Assembly (NCBI RefSeq): GCF_004366075.1
Contig: NZ_SODU01000001.1
Coordinates: 62,001-126,000, forward strand
From: Kribbella pratensis
Lineage (GTDB): Bacteria; Actinomycetota; Actinomycetes; Propionibacteriales; Kribbellaceae
Reading direction: 5' to 3'
Length of the DNA stretch: 64,000 bases
Within the stretch, counting starts at the first letter, position 1; each line of letters opens with the position of its first letter. Shown in pieces: positions 52,190 through 61,486 of this stretch. A model generated the notes under the pieces. The model was not told the DNA's origin, did no database searches, and was given only the letters and a program-made list of their open reading frames with translations. The translations under genes were made by a program, and so were the position numbers.

Positions 52190-53051
52190 ATGTCCGATCG
52201 CCCCTGCTCTTGCCACCCGCCGGTTTGCGCGGTGAGAACCTCCGAGTGTGCCAAGCACACGTTGCAGAAGATCTGCACCGACGGCCTGATCGCTCAGGAC
52301 GACCAATGGTGGGATCAGATCATCTGGGTCATCGGCGCACGGCACCATCACCTGGTGACCGGCGACGCGGAGTTCGCGGCCGATGCTTTCCGGATCGGCG
52401 CGGCTTCCCTGGACATCCTCCGGCGTGATCGCTTCGACAGCCGGTCGGGCCTCTACCGCGGTCCGGCCCTCACGCAGGACGGCAGCGCCGGCTACCCGGA
52501 ACCGCCGTACCAGCTACTCGCAGCCGAGGTCGGCGCGGATCCGGAACCGTACGCCGCCCAGCGGGCCGAACTCGTTGCCGCCATCAACGACCATCTCTGG
52601 TCGGACAAGCTCGGCACGTACGGCTATTTCCTCGGACCCGACGGCCTTGATCTCCATCAGGAAACCGCTGGGCTCGCGCTGGTGATCGAGTTCGGCATCG
52701 CCGAGGCGGAGCGCGCAGCGGGGATCGTCGGGGGCACCCACCGCGAGCCTTTCGGCGTGGTGAACGTGTGGCCGCACTTCGCCCGCTTCAGCCCTCCGAC
52801 TCGTCCACGAAGGTCCGTTCGGGCTCAGGTTCGGTGCCGACGGCATCACGATCCGGCCGACCGTGCCGACGACGTACGCCGGTGAGTGGTCGCTGCAATC
52901 GCTTCGTCACCGAGCAGCGACGCTCGACGTGACGCTGCGCGGCGAAGGCACTCGCGTCCGGTCTGTTCACCTCGACGGTCAAGCGATGGAAGCACCGTTC
53001 GCCCCGGCGACCCTCGCCGGCCACCATCACGTCGAAGTCGTTGTCGGCTGA
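52190..53051 (+). pseudogene. Decayed six-hairpin glycosidase (rhamnosidase-like) fragment
   Basis: One frame (52190 to about 52800) encodes LIAQDDQWWDQIIWVIGARH, FRIGAASLDILRRDRFDSRS, GLYRGPALTQDGSAGYP and VVNVWPHFARFS, as in six-hairpin glycosidases such as rhamnosidases. From 52800 another frame continues with LVHEGPFGLRFGADGITIRP and VPTTYAGEWSLQSLRHRAAT to a stop at 53051, the usual C-terminal sandwich. The shift coincides with a missing stretch of the catalytic barrel, and the N-terminal domains are absent. The reading is therefore a remnant with deletion plus frameshift. It overlaps the convergent rhomboid-like gene by 25 bases. Confidence 0.7.
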
Positions 53052-53635
53052 TCGCGCCGGTGTGGCAAGAGCAGGAATCCCAGGGCAACCCCGAGGAGAC
53101 AGGGGAGGCCGTGGTTGTCGTGCAGGATCGTGTCGACCACGGCCAACACTGGTACGGCGAGCGCCGTGATCCGGAGCTGTACTGGCGGTAGGACGCCGTA
53201 CCGGCGCGGGGCCAGGAGGATCACCGTGGCCAGCCCGCCGATCAGGCCGGCGACGCACATCGAGTTGCCTGCCCCCACTGGATTGAGCCAGATGTAGCTC
53301 ATGAACTGACCGAACCATCCGCAGGCGAAGTAGAGCACAAGCCACCGTCGGCGGCCGAACACGCGCTCGGCCAGCGTGCCAAAAACCGCCAGCAAGAGCA
53401 GGTTCGAGACGAGCCCGGACGCCCACCCGTCCTGGAAGAACATACCTGTCAGCAATCGATACCACTGGCCGTGGTCGATGCGAGAGGCGTCCCGTACGAC
53501 GTGCTCGTAGAGCGGCCGGTACACCAGTTGCGCGATCCCGCACGCCAGCGTCACCAGAAACACGGCTGCAGTCAGCAAGGGCCGGGTCGGGCCGACGGCG
53601 AGTGCCGTGAGCGGGGTCCGAGTTGCGGTGGTCAC
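53027..53635 (-). CDS. Rhomboid-like intramembrane protein
   Basis: A 202-residue protein with six membrane spans in rhomboid order: a first span (LLTAAVFLVTLACGIAQLVY), WYRLLTGMFFQDGW with a following NLLLLAVFGTLAERVFGRRR, GNSMCVAGLIGGLATVIL (Ser in place of the GxSG motif) and NHGLPCLLGVALGFLLLP (His). The Ser and His could form the catalytic dyad, but the usual GASG is altered, so activity is uncertain. GTG 53635 is the start. Confidence 0.75.
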   Translation of the reverse strand: MTTATRTPLTALAVGPTRPLLTAAVFLVTLACGIAQLVYRPLYEHVVRDASRIDHGQWYRLLTGMFFQDGWASGLVSNLLLLAVFGTLAERVFGRRRWLVLYFACGWFGQFMSYIWLNPVGAGNSMCVAGLIGGLATVILLAPRRYGVLPPVQLRITALAVPVLAVVDTILHDNHGLPCLLGVALGFLLLPHRRDQPTTTST

Positions 53636-53707
53636 AGCAGGACCCTACGGTGCCGACGGCTGCCGCACCTCCGACGTTTGTCATGGTGAAGGTGCTCAGC
53701 TCGAAGA

Positions 53708-53748
53708 CTTGACCCACCACCGGTGACGTGCGCCGGTGGCGGGTCAAG
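53708..53748 (-). terminator. Long hairpin terminator for the secreted-protein gene
   Basis: CTTGACCCACCACCGG pairs with CCGGTGGCGGGTCAAG (15 of 16 positions) around a 9-base loop, immediately after the stop of the minus-strand gene at 53752. Confidence 0.8.
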
Positions 53749-53751
53749 CGC

Positions 53752-54687
53752 CTACTCGCCCACGAGTGGGTCGACGGATGGGGCCCAGCTGAAGTACGCC
53801 GGGTCGTTGAACGTGCCGGGAACCTTGCCGAGACCCTGGATGACCGTCGCGGTGCCGTTGGCGTGCCCGACGGCGTACAGATAGGCCGATTGGGTGTCCT
53901 TGTCGATGCCCAGCAGCAGGGTGCCCTGAATGCCGCACTTCTGCGCGATCAGGAATTCGAAGCCCTGCCAGGTACGGGTGCGTACCGGTTTGACGACCGG
54001 TTTCATCGGCGACGTCGTCGGGATGTGAATCGTGTAGAGCGCGCCGCCCCGGGTGTTCGCGAGGAACGTGTCGTAGGTCCGGGTCTTGCTGATCAACGTC
54101 ATCGCCTTCACCGACGCGAAGCCCGAGGACATGCCGGTGATCTGCCTACCCGCGCTGGTGGAGGTCCATCTGTGCAGCGCGCCGTCGCCTCGCAGTCCGT
54201 AGTTCGTGGTTCGCGGGACGGAGGTTCCCTCCTGATAGCGAGCCTCCTCGAACGCGACCATGTCACCGTACTCGCCGCCGTCGACCGGCAGGAGTCGGAT
54301 CGAGGCTGTATCGAGTCCGCCGTTGACGAACGTGTACACACTGCGGGCCAGGGTGCCGCCGGTGATCACCTGGCTCTCGACCAGATCTCCGCCCGGACTC
54401 GGGACGGTGAAGGTCGAACCGCTGAGCCGTACCGGATCCTTGAACAGCCCGGGTGCCACCACATGGTCGTTCGTTCTCGTCGGAGGCGAGTTGGCAGTGA
54501 TGCGCTGCGACCTGTGATCACCTCCAGCCGTGACCGAACCCAGATCCAACGCGCACTTGCCGGCGCTTACATCGCCGGTGGTTGTGGTCACAGCGTCCGC
54601 GGCTCCGGGAAACAAGCCGACGGCCAACAGCGCAGCCGCACTGAGTACTACCGATCCTCGACGGACAAGCCTTCGCTTACCGTGCAT
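53752..54687 (-). CDS. Secreted hypothetical protein
   Basis: A 311-residue exported protein. The signal peptide (RRGSVVLSAAALLAVGLFPG then AADA) predicts cleavage near residue 34. The mature part is beta-rich with regular short repeats, e.g. TRTYDTFLANTRGGALYTIH and GIDKDTQSAYLYAVGHANGT, recalling a tachylectin-like or beta-propeller fold that is known for sugar-binding in other bacteria. I assign no function. ATG 54687 follows GAGAGG; the earlier frame start lacks a signal peptide at its N-terminus. A strong terminator follows. Confidence 0.75.
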   Translation of the reverse strand: MHGKRRLVRRGSVVLSAAALLAVGLFPGAADAVTTTTGDVSAGKCALDLGSVTAGGDHRSQRITANSPPTRTNDHVVAPGLFKDPVRLSGSTFTVPSPGGDLVESQVITGGTLARSVYTFVNGGLDTASIRLLPVDGGEYGDMVAFEEARYQEGTSVPRTTNYGLRGDGALHRWTSTSAGRQITGMSSGFASVKAMTLISKTRTYDTFLANTRGGALYTIHIPTTSPMKPVVKPVRTRTWQGFEFLIAQKCGIQGTLLLGIDKDTQSAYLYAVGHANGTATVIQGLGKVPGTFNDPAYFSWAPSVDPLVGE

Positions 54688-54824
54688 TTCGCAACCTCTC
54701 GCGACCCGACCCCCAGGTTGCGGCTCCATGCCAGCAGTAGATCGTTACCCACCTTGATGCAGCCGACCCGCAGAAAGTTGCGCGCACTCGTAACCGAGCC
54801 AGGTTACGTCCTATCATCAGCCGC

Positions 54825-55943
54825 ATGGGGGAATCTGAAGCCGGGGAGGGGACCGATCGCGGTCCCGATGAATCAGATCTCAGTCGTTGGCGTGAGCGTC
54901 AGCAAAGATTGTCCGAGATCCACACGCGTGGAACAGCGCAACTCGACGCGCAGTTCGAGTTGCGGCCGATCGCACGTGACTTGGCCGAACTGCTGTGGTC
55001 CTTTCACGACGACGATCAGCTCTGGAAGCAACTGAGATCGGAGCATCGAACGCTGGAGGGCCTCGACGAAGGTCAACGAGTACGCCTCCTTGCCGCCGGC
55101 AACCTTGATTGGACGCCGTTCCTGGTCGAGGCGGGATATCGCCCGCCTCCGCAGGTCGAGGTGCTCGCCGACGAATTCCGGCGAGACATGTTTCGCGCCA
55201 TCGACAACCCGCAGGGAATCCACATCCGCGCGCTGCGCGATCGCGTCGCCGATCTCGCCACCCGGCTCGACCAGACCTTGGCGGACGAACGGCCCGGAGC
55301 CTTCGCAAAGCTCGGCTCGTATCTGCGACTGACCCTGCCCGTCGCCGCCCGGGCTGCCCTCGTCAACGGAGCCGCCGCAGCCGGCGGCCTCGCAGCCGGC
55401 GCCGCAGTAACCGCAACGGTCGCAGGGATCGGGGTAGGTCCGGTCGCTGCCGCTGTTGCAGGAAGTGCCCTCCGGGTTGCGTTGGACCGGGCGCTTCCGG
55501 AGTGGTCGCCGGAGGATCGGCCACAGGCCGGACGTACGGCGGATGAAGTCACCTGGACACTCATCCAACGGATCCGTCCGGGCGAGGCCGGCATGACCCA
55601 GGCCAACCTCCGCATGCTGAGCATGGTGGCCGCCGAACGTCCGGACGACATGCTGTGGGTCGTCGCTCAGGACGCCGGCATGGAACCCCACTTGCAGGCT
55701 GCGATTGAATGGATCGACCGCAGCCTGGGCGCTCTCTTCATTGCTTGGGAGCAGACCGGCGCCGAAGGCAAGCGGGACGAGAATCTGGAGCGCCTCGTCG
55801 ATCGATTGACCGGCATCCGCAGAATTCTGGCCGACATCGGCCTCGGTGGTGGGCCGCTCCTCGGCGAGCTCGCAGACGGCCTGGGCGAAGCCGTCGTCGC
55901 CGTCCTGAGCGACCTCCCTCCGGGCCACTGCCAGCCAGGCTGA
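54825..55943 (+). CDS. Hypothetical protein with central Ala/Gly hydrophobic hairpin
   Basis: A 372-residue protein. The N-terminal 165 residues are charged and helical (WRERQQRLSEIHTRGTAQLD). A central hydrophobic Ala/Gly-rich stretch (about 172-215: AARAALVNGAAAAGGLAAGA, VTATVAGIGVGPVAAAVAGS) could insert in a membrane as a hairpin. The C-terminal part is helical again. No known domain. Such soluble-hydrophobic-soluble layouts occur in toxins, gasdermin- or bacteriocin-like proteins and in simple membrane anchors; nothing here discriminates. Confidence 0.7.
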   Translation: MGESEAGEGTDRGPDESDLSRWRERQQRLSEIHTRGTAQLDAQFELRPIARDLAELLWSFHDDDQLWKQLRSEHRTLEGLDEGQRVRLLAAGNLDWTPFLVEAGYRPPPQVEVLADEFRRDMFRAIDNPQGIHIRALRDRVADLATRLDQTLADERPGAFAKLGSYLRLTLPVAARAALVNGAAAAGGLAAGAAVTATVAGIGVGPVAAAVAGSALRVALDRALPEWSPEDRPQAGRTADEVTWTLIQRIRPGEAGMTQANLRMLSMVAAERPDDMLWVVAQDAGMEPHLQAAIEWIDRSLGALFIAWEQTGAEGKRDENLERLVDRLTGIRRILADIGLGGGPLLGELADGLGEAVVAVLSDLPPGHCQPG

Positions 55944-56176
55944 TCAATCGCCTACGCGGGAGGTCGCGTGGTCCGAGCCGCGGACTTCGAAAGACGGATC
56001 GACGGCGGCGCGCGCTCGACGCTGGCTGGGTGGGGGGCCGTGGACCTGCACGAGCTGGCGTTGACGTACCAGCACGCCCAGCGGACGCTGAAGTGGAAAT
56101 CGTCCCGCTGGCCGACCGTGTGGATGAGCACCGTCCCGAGGAGGGATACGCAACCTTGACCATCTAGACTGCGGGG

Positions 56177-57544
56177 GTGCGACATCACGACGTGATTGTC
56201 ATCGGGGCCGGGTCCGGGAACATGGTCATAGGGGACTCCTTTGCCGGGCTCGACGTCGCCGTCGTGGAGGAGCGCCGGTTCGGTGGAACCTGTTTGAACT
56301 TCGGGTGTATCCCGTCGAAGATGCTCGCCTATGCGGCCGAGGTCGCAGACACCGTACAAAGGGCGGGGCGGTACGACGTCGACGCCGAGTTGCTCGGATT
56401 GCGCTGGACCGAGCTCCGGGACCGCGTCTTCGCCCGCATCGACGCTGATGAGGCGAAGGGGCGTGCTGGTCGGGAGGCGAGCGACTTCGTGACGGTGTAT
56501 CCGGGACACGCTCGCTTCCTCGGTCCAACCAGGTTGCAGATCGAGCTGGGTGCCGAGTCGGTTTCGGTGGAGGCAGATCAGATCGTGATCGCAGCCGGCG
56601 GCCGTCCGGTGATACCGCCGCCGGTTGCGGCGTCGGGTCTGCCGTACGAGACGTCGGACACGATCATGCGGATCGAGACTCCGCCGCGGCGGCTGGCAAT
56701 CCTCGGGGGCGGCTACATCGCGGCTGAGCTCGCCCACGTCTTCGCTGCCGCGGGCAGCGAGGTCGTCATCATCGAGCAAGCAGACCACTTGCTCGGACCC
56801 CAGGACGAGTCGGTCGCGCAGGCTTACACCGAGCTGGCGCGGCATCGTTTCGAGCTGCACCTTGGTCGCGAACTGACGAAGCTGGAAGGCGGACCCGGCG
56901 CACTGCGGCTGCGGCTTGACGATGGTACGACGCTGACCGCCTGTACTCTCCTGGTCGCCGTGGGCCGCACGCCGAACTCGGACAAGTTGGATCTGGACAA
57001 GGCCGGGATCAGCACGCACGACGACGGACGCATCGTTGTGGACAAGTACCAGCGCACCGAGGTCGACGGGGTCTACGCGCTGGGCGACATCTGCTCGCCG
57101 TACCCGCTCAAGCATGTCGCGAATCGGGAGGCCGAGACCGTCGCGCACAATCTGCGCCATCCCGAGGATCTGCGTGCGACCGACCACGGCGCCGTACCCG
57201 CGGCTGTCTTCACTGATCCGCAGGTCGCGTCGGTCGGTTCGACCGAGCAGGACATCCGGGACGCGGGAAGCGACTATGTTGCCGCAAGCACCCAGTTCGC
57301 CGATGTCGCGTACGGGTGGGCGATCGAAGACACCACTGGCTTCTGCAAGCTGCTCGCCGACCGTGCCACGGGCCGCCTGCTCGGCGCACACCTCTTGGGC
57401 CCGCAGGCGGCGACGCTGATCCAGCCGCTCGTCGTGGCGATGACGCTCGACATCGACGTCAAGACCCTTGCCGAACGCCCCTTGTGGATCCATCCAGCCC
57501 TCACCGAGGTAGTGAAGGAGACCCTGCGCCAACTCGCGGCTTGA
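56177..57544 (+). CDS. mtr: Mycothione reductase (pyridine nucleotide-disulfide oxidoreductase)
   Basis: A 455-residue flavoprotein. FAD loop VIVIGAGSGN, redox-active Cys39-Cys44 in GGTCLNFGCIPSK, NAD(P)H loop LAILGGGYIAAELAHVFAAA, and active-site His-Glu in HPALTEVVKETLRQL. The length matches mycothione reductase (about 459) and the CLNFGC variant and GSGN start distinguish it from lipoamide dehydrogenase. It reduces mycothione to mycothiol with NADPH. GTG 56177 follows a G-rich stretch. The 233 bases upstream hold no convincing gene. Confidence 0.85.
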   Translation: MRHHDVIVIGAGSGNMVIGDSFAGLDVAVVEERRFGGTCLNFGCIPSKMLAYAAEVADTVQRAGRYDVDAELLGLRWTELRDRVFARIDADEAKGRAGREASDFVTVYPGHARFLGPTRLQIELGAESVSVEADQIVIAAGGRPVIPPPVAASGLPYETSDTIMRIETPPRRLAILGGGYIAAELAHVFAAAGSEVVIIEQADHLLGPQDESVAQAYTELARHRFELHLGRELTKLEGGPGALRLRLDDGTTLTACTLLVAVGRTPNSDKLDLDKAGISTHDDGRIVVDKYQRTEVDGVYALGDICSPYPLKHVANREAETVAHNLRHPEDLRATDHGAVPAAVFTDPQVASVGSTEQDIRDAGSDYVAASTQFADVAYGWAIEDTTGFCKLLADRATGRLLGAHLLGPQAATLIQPLVVAMTLDIDVKTLAERPLWIHPALTEVVKETLRQLAA

Positions 57545-57613
57545 TGCGATTGCTGAGCGGTGAGTGTGCGGCGGCGGGTAGCTGCACGGCCCTCGCAGCC
57601 CTTGCCGCTCTGC

Positions 57614-57870
57614 TCACCGCCGTGCATGTTTGACTTCGGGCGGCGGCGTGAGCTCTTGTGCAAGTCCCTTGGTGAAGTTGAGGATCGCTTTGCTGGTGGC
57701 GTAGCTCCCTTCCGCGCGAACGCGACCGCGAGTGCGACGGCGCGCCCGATGCCGGAGTCGCCGCCGGTGATCAGCGCCCGCTTGCCGGTCAGCTTCCCGC
57801 TGCCGCGCCCGGCAGGCGCCTTTCTGCCAACGCGGCGGCGGCACCTTCTGCGCGACGTCCGGGCGGATAG
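57614..57870 (-). pseudogene. Internally deleted SDR gene remnant
   Basis: In the 425-base gap 57545-57969. Read on the minus strand, one frame gives GRGSGKLTGKRALITGGDSG then IGRAVALAVAFARKGA, the N-terminus of a YghA-like SDR. A different frame then gives GSYATSKAILNFTKGLAQEL, the active-site Tyr-Lys region, which normally lies about 130 residues later. The middle is deleted, the frame is broken and the C-terminus is absent. The rest of the gap shows nothing else. Confidence 0.65.
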
Positions 57871-57969
57871 TGAGGGCCCGCGAAGAAGGTGGACAGGCGG
57901 GCACAGGCATCACGTTCCATGACTGGAGGTTGCGACCTGTTGCGCTTGTGAAGTGGGTACAGCGGGGGG

Positions 57970-58842
57970 ATGTTCGAAGACTTTGTGTTGAAGGAGCTCG
58001 ACGTCGCGGGGATCCGGACCCGGGTGCGGTACGGCGGTTCCGGGCCGGCTGTGGTGTTGCTGCACGGTCACCCGCGGACGCACACGACGTGGTACGCCGT
58101 CGCGCCACGGCTCGCCGACGCGGGGTTCACCGTGGTGTGCCCGGATCTGCGTGGGTACGGCGGATCGGGCAAACCTGTGACGGACGCCGACCACACTCCG
58201 TACTCCAAACGTGCGATGGCCGCCGAGGTCGTCGGCCTGATGGAAGTGTTGGGCCATCAGCGGTTCGCTGTCGTGGGGCACGATCGGGGCTCGTACGTCG
58301 CCTATCGGACCGCGCTGGATCATCCTGATCGGGTGGCGAAGCTGGTCGTGATGGACGGGGTGCCGGTGGTGGAGGCGCTGGAGCGGTGCGGGTCCGAGTT
58401 CGCGGCGGCGTGGTGGCACTGGTGGTTCTTCGCGCAATCGGCGAAACCGGCCGAACGGGTGATCTGCGCCGACCCGGAGACCTGGTACGAGGCCTGGACC
58501 AAGAACACACCGCAGGCGCTCGGACCGGAGAACCACGCCGACTTCTTGGCGGCGATCCGCAACCCGGCGACGGTGCACGCGATGCTGGAGGACTATCGGG
58601 CCGGGATCGGGATCGATCGCCACAACGACGAGGCCGATCGTGCTGCCGGTCGGCGGATCGAGTGCCCGACGCTGGCCCTGTGGTCGACCGATGACGATCT
58701 CGAGCGGCTCTACGGAGATCCGGTCGAGGTCTGGCGGTCCTGGTGCCACCAGGTGGAAGGGCACGGCATCAAGTCCGGTCATCACATGGCCGAGCAGGCG
58801 CCGGAAGAGCTGGCCAACAGCTTGTCCGCGTTCTTGGGCTAG
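57970..58842 (+). CDS. Alpha/beta hydrolase, haloacetate dehalogenase type
   Basis: A 290-residue hydrolase. The nucleophile is Asp105 in VVGHDRGSYVAYR (GxDxG), as in fluoroacetate dehalogenases and epoxide hydrolases; HGHPRTHTTWY is the oxyanion region, RGYGGSGKP follows the lid start, and GHHMAEQAPEEL holds the catalytic His. AWWHWWFFAQ is a family hallmark of haloacetate dehalogenase. It could remove halogen from haloacids; the natural substrate is unknown. ATG 57970 follows a GGGGG run. Confidence 0.85.
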   Translation: MFEDFVLKELDVAGIRTRVRYGGSGPAVVLLHGHPRTHTTWYAVAPRLADAGFTVVCPDLRGYGGSGKPVTDADHTPYSKRAMAAEVVGLMEVLGHQRFAVVGHDRGSYVAYRTALDHPDRVAKLVVMDGVPVVEALERCGSEFAAAWWHWWFFAQSAKPAERVICADPETWYEAWTKNTPQALGPENHADFLAAIRNPATVHAMLEDYRAGIGIDRHNDEADRAAGRRIECPTLALWSTDDDLERLYGDPVEVWRSWCHQVEGHGIKSGHHMAEQAPEELANSLSAFLG

Positions 58843-58889
58843 TTGCCGGGTAGGAAGAGGCACACCAGGTGGACGCGGACGCCGTCGGG

Positions 58890-59114
58890 TTATGGCTGAT
58901 GTGACTCGACCGTCGCGCCGAGCTTGACGGCGCGCTCGGCCTCGCGATCCAGGTCATCGACCGATTCGCCTTGCTGGTCGAGCTTGCGCCGGTAGAAGTC
59001 GTAGGCGGCCTGCCTGCTCATGCCCAAGGCGGTGCCGACCTGGCTCCAGCTGGAGCCCTCCTCGCGGGCCTGACGCATGAGGTGCCACCGCGCAGCGGTC
59101 AACGGCTCCACCAC
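58890..59114 (-). pseudogene. Truncated HTH protein at a recombination junction
   Basis: The 74 residues from GTG 59114 read LTAARWHLMRQAREEGSSWS, QVGTALGMSRQAAYDFYRRK, then a charged C-terminus. This is the C-terminal HTH end of a known type of small actinobacterial regulator. The upstream N-terminal part is missing: within 35 bases the DNA turns into a fragment of an ANTAR gene on the other strand. It may still be translated from a GTG but is probably a remnant. Confidence 0.55.
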
Positions 59115-59146
59115 GCGCCTGCTTGCGGCGCAGCGCCTCCAGCCCG

Positions 59147-59311
59147 GACGCCCGCCAACTCGTCGGTCAGGCAGTGGGCATCCTGATGGAGCGCTACAAC
59201 CTCGACGGCGACCGGGCCTTCGCCATACCGCGGCGCTGTTCCCAAGACACCAACACGAAGCGGCGCGCCGTCGCGCTCCAGCTGATCGACACCCGCAAGC
59301 TGCCCGACTGA
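59147..59311 (+). pseudogene. Orphan ANTAR-domain fragment
   Basis: Encodes 54 residues (ARQLVGQAVGILMERYNLDG, SQDTNTKRRAVALQLIDTRK) matching the C-terminal ANTAR domain of the regulator at 1712-2458 at 40 of 54 positions. No GAF domain or credible start precedes it, and the changes include hydrophobic-core positions. It is a broken copy. The remaining 233 bases to 59544 hold no gene and probably the promoter of the next one. Confidence 0.7.
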
Positions 59312-59544
59312 TCATCCGGAGTGCCGCAGGCCGGGTGATTGCCGTACGCATACGGCCGGGCACCGGCAGTGTCAGGAAGCCTGATCGCGCGCGAGGTCCG
59401 GTGTTCCAGGTTCCGGGAGTTCAGACCAGCAGCCCCGGAACCGCACCCGACACCAGGGGCTTGACCGGTTTGTGGCGTGGGCACCGGTGAGGTCGCTGCG
59501 GTACATCACCTCAGCGATTCGGGGTTACAAAGAGGAACGGAATC

Positions 59545-59817
59545 ATGGAAATCATCGGAGTCATCGTCGCCGGCATCATCATCGGCCTACTCGGAAAGTT
59601 CGTCGCTCCGGGCAACAAGGACAACATCCCGATCTGGCTGACCATATTGTGCGGAATCGGCGGGGTAATTATCGGATGGTTCGTCTACACAGCGTTCGGC
59701 GGTAATGGCAGCCCAGGCGTCGACTGGGTGCGCTGGATCGTGGCCATCGCGATCTCAGCCGTTCTGGTCGTCATCGCATCCACGGTGACCGGTCGGAACA
59801 CGTCCGCGCGAGGCTGA
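59545..59817 (+). CDS. GlsB/YeaQ/YmgE family membrane protein
   Basis: A 90-residue protein with three membrane spans and the family pattern GVIVAGIIIGLLGKFVAPGN, ILCGIGGVIIGWFVYTAFG and WIVAIAISAVLVVIASTV. Members are general-stress membrane proteins, also called transglycosylase-associated proteins, without known activity. AGAGGAA precedes ATG 59545. The gene is visibly richer in A/T (e.g. ATATTG, GTAATTATC) than its neighbours. A perfect 9-bp hairpin follows. Confidence 0.88.
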   Translation: MEIIGVIVAGIIIGLLGKFVAPGNKDNIPIWLTILCGIGGVIIGWFVYTAFGGNGSPGVDWVRWIVAIAISAVLVVIASTVTGRNTSARG

Positions 59818-59837
59818 ACGGCAAGTCTGCTCGCCCA

Positions 59838-59862
59838 TTCGAGCCGCAGTGGACGGCTCGAA
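59838..59862. terminator. Hairpin terminator after GlsB-type gene
   Basis: TTCGAGCCG pairs perfectly with CGGCTCGAA (9-bp stem, 7-base loop) about 20 bases after the stop. It could also stop transcription coming from nadB on the other strand. Confidence 0.7.
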
Positions 59863-59971
59863 GGGGCGTGGGGCAGGGGACATCAGGAGCGGCCTAGCCT
59901 CTCCGGTCGATGTGACATGAAGTTGGTTGGAGCATTGGCGGCGGGGGCCAACGCGACCCCGGATGGGTGGA

Positions 59972-61486
59972 CTACGCCGGGCACGTCGAGGGGAGGAGTT
60001 GGCGTGTAGTCGGGCGGCCTTCTTGGTCGAGGCGTACGACTATGTGCTTGTCCCATCGTTCGTCGGCGTGCGGATGGTCGGAACGCCAGTGGCAGCCGCG
60101 GCTGTCTTGTCGTGCGGTCGCCGCAGCGACGACAGCCCGCGCCACCGTCGCGAGCGGGCCGGTGCCTAGGGTGTCGAGCTCGTCCGCGGCGGCGTTCAGG
60201 CCGGCGCCGTCGCGACGGATCCCGGCGTACCTGCTGAGGATCGTGCGAATCCGCTCCGGTTCACGATCCTCGCCGAGCGTGAGCTCACGGGCGCGGCCGA
60301 GGTCCTTCGCGGGGATGTCGAGGGTCAGGGCCGTTGCGACGCGTCGCCCGAAGACGAGTCCTTCCAGCAGGCTGTTCGAGGCGAGCCGGTTGGCCCCGTG
60401 TACGCCGGTCGCGGCGACTTCGCCGACCGCGTACAGGCCGGGTACGTCGGTTGCGCCGTTCCGATCGGTCCGAACGCCGCCGCACAGGAAGTGTTCGGCC
60501 GGCGCGACCGGGATCTGCTCGGACAACAGGTCGACGCCGATGCGTGCGCATGAGGCCAGTACGGTCGGGAACCGCTTCCGGAGTACGTCCGGCGCGACAG
60601 CTGTCGCATCCAGCCAGACATGGTCCGATCCGTCGCGGCGCATCGTCGCCTCGATCGCCCGAGCGACGACGTCTCGCGGCGCCAGGTCGGCCCGCGGATG
60701 CCGTCCGGCCATGATCCGACGGCCGTGGACGTCGCGCAGTACGGCGCCTTCACCTCGGACAGCCTCGGTGACCAGGGGCAACTGACCGCTGGTCTCACCG
60801 GTGTGGAGCGCGGTCGGGTGGAACTGAACGAACTCCATGTCCACCAGCGACGCGCCGGCCCGCAGCGCCAAGGCGATCCCGTCACCGCGCACCGTCGCGG
60901 GATTGGTGCTGGCCAGGTAGGCGTTGCCGATACCGCCGGTGGCCAGTACGACGGCGCGCGCCTCGATCTGCCTGAGTTCGGTGCCCGTCTCGACGAGCAC
61001 CCCGACCACGCTTCCGGACTCCGACTGAAGCAGACCGACGGTACGCCCGGTCACCGTCTGAACGCTGCTTCGTTGCAGGGCGCTGAGGAGCGCGCGGTGA
61101 ACCTCAGCACCGGTGGCGTCACCGCCTGCGTGCACGATCCGAGGACGACTGTGACCGCCTTCGAGCGTCCTCGACAGCGAGCCGGCACCGTCACGGTCGA
61201 AGCGCGCCCCGTGAGCGATGAGTTCGGCAAGCCGCTGCGGTCCCTCCTCGACCAGCGCGCGGACGTTCCGGGGATCGCAGAATCCCGCGCCCGCGACCTC
61301 GGTGTCGTGCCAGTGGTCGAGTGGATCGTCCTCGCCGTACGCGGCCGAGATGCCACCCTGCGCCCAGGGCGTACTGCCGTCGCCGGCACTGAGCAGGATC
61401 ACCTGACGGGTGGCCGCGAGACCGAGTGCGGTTGACATGCCCGCCACGCCGGAGCCGATGACGACGACATCGGCCACGCGCGTCAT
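59972..61486 (-). CDS. nadB: L-aspartate oxidase
   Basis: A 504-residue flavoprotein: FAD loop [66 protein letters not shown] and [20 protein letters not shown], all classic for NadB. It oxidises L-aspartate to iminoaspartate, which NadA uses. Its ATG overlaps the nadA stop by four bases. It is the last gene of the NAD cluster. Confidence 0.94.
   Translation of the reverse strand: MTRVADVVVIGSGVAGMSTALGLAATRQVILLSAGDGSTPWAQGGISAAYGEDDPLDHWHDTEVAGAGFCDPRNVRALVEEGPQRLAELIAHGARFDRDGAGSLSRTLEGGHSRPRIVHAGGDATGAEVHRALLSALQRSSVQTVTGRTVGLLQSESGSVVGVLVETGTELRQIEARAVVLATGGIGNAYLASTNPATVRGDGIALALRAGASLVDMEFVQFHPTALHTGETSGQLPLVTEAVRGEGAVLRDVHGRRIMAGRHPRADLAPRDVVARAIEATMRRDGSDHVWLDATAVAPDVLRKRFPTVLASCARIGVDLLSEQIPVAPAEHFLCGGVRTDRNGATDVPGLYAVGEVAATGVHGANRLASNSLLEGLVFGRRVATALTLDIPAKDLGRARELTLGEDREPERIRTILSRYAGIRRDGAGLNAAADELDTLGTGPLATVARAVVAAATARQDSRGCHWRSDHPHADERWDKHIVVRLDQEGRPTTRQLLPSTCPA

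Noticed and set aside
55944-56176. Short frames giving EVEIVPLADRVDEHRPEEGY or LHELALTYQHAQRTLKW
   Set aside because: They look faintly protein-like but conflict with each other, lack starts and match no family I recognise; too weak to call a remnant.
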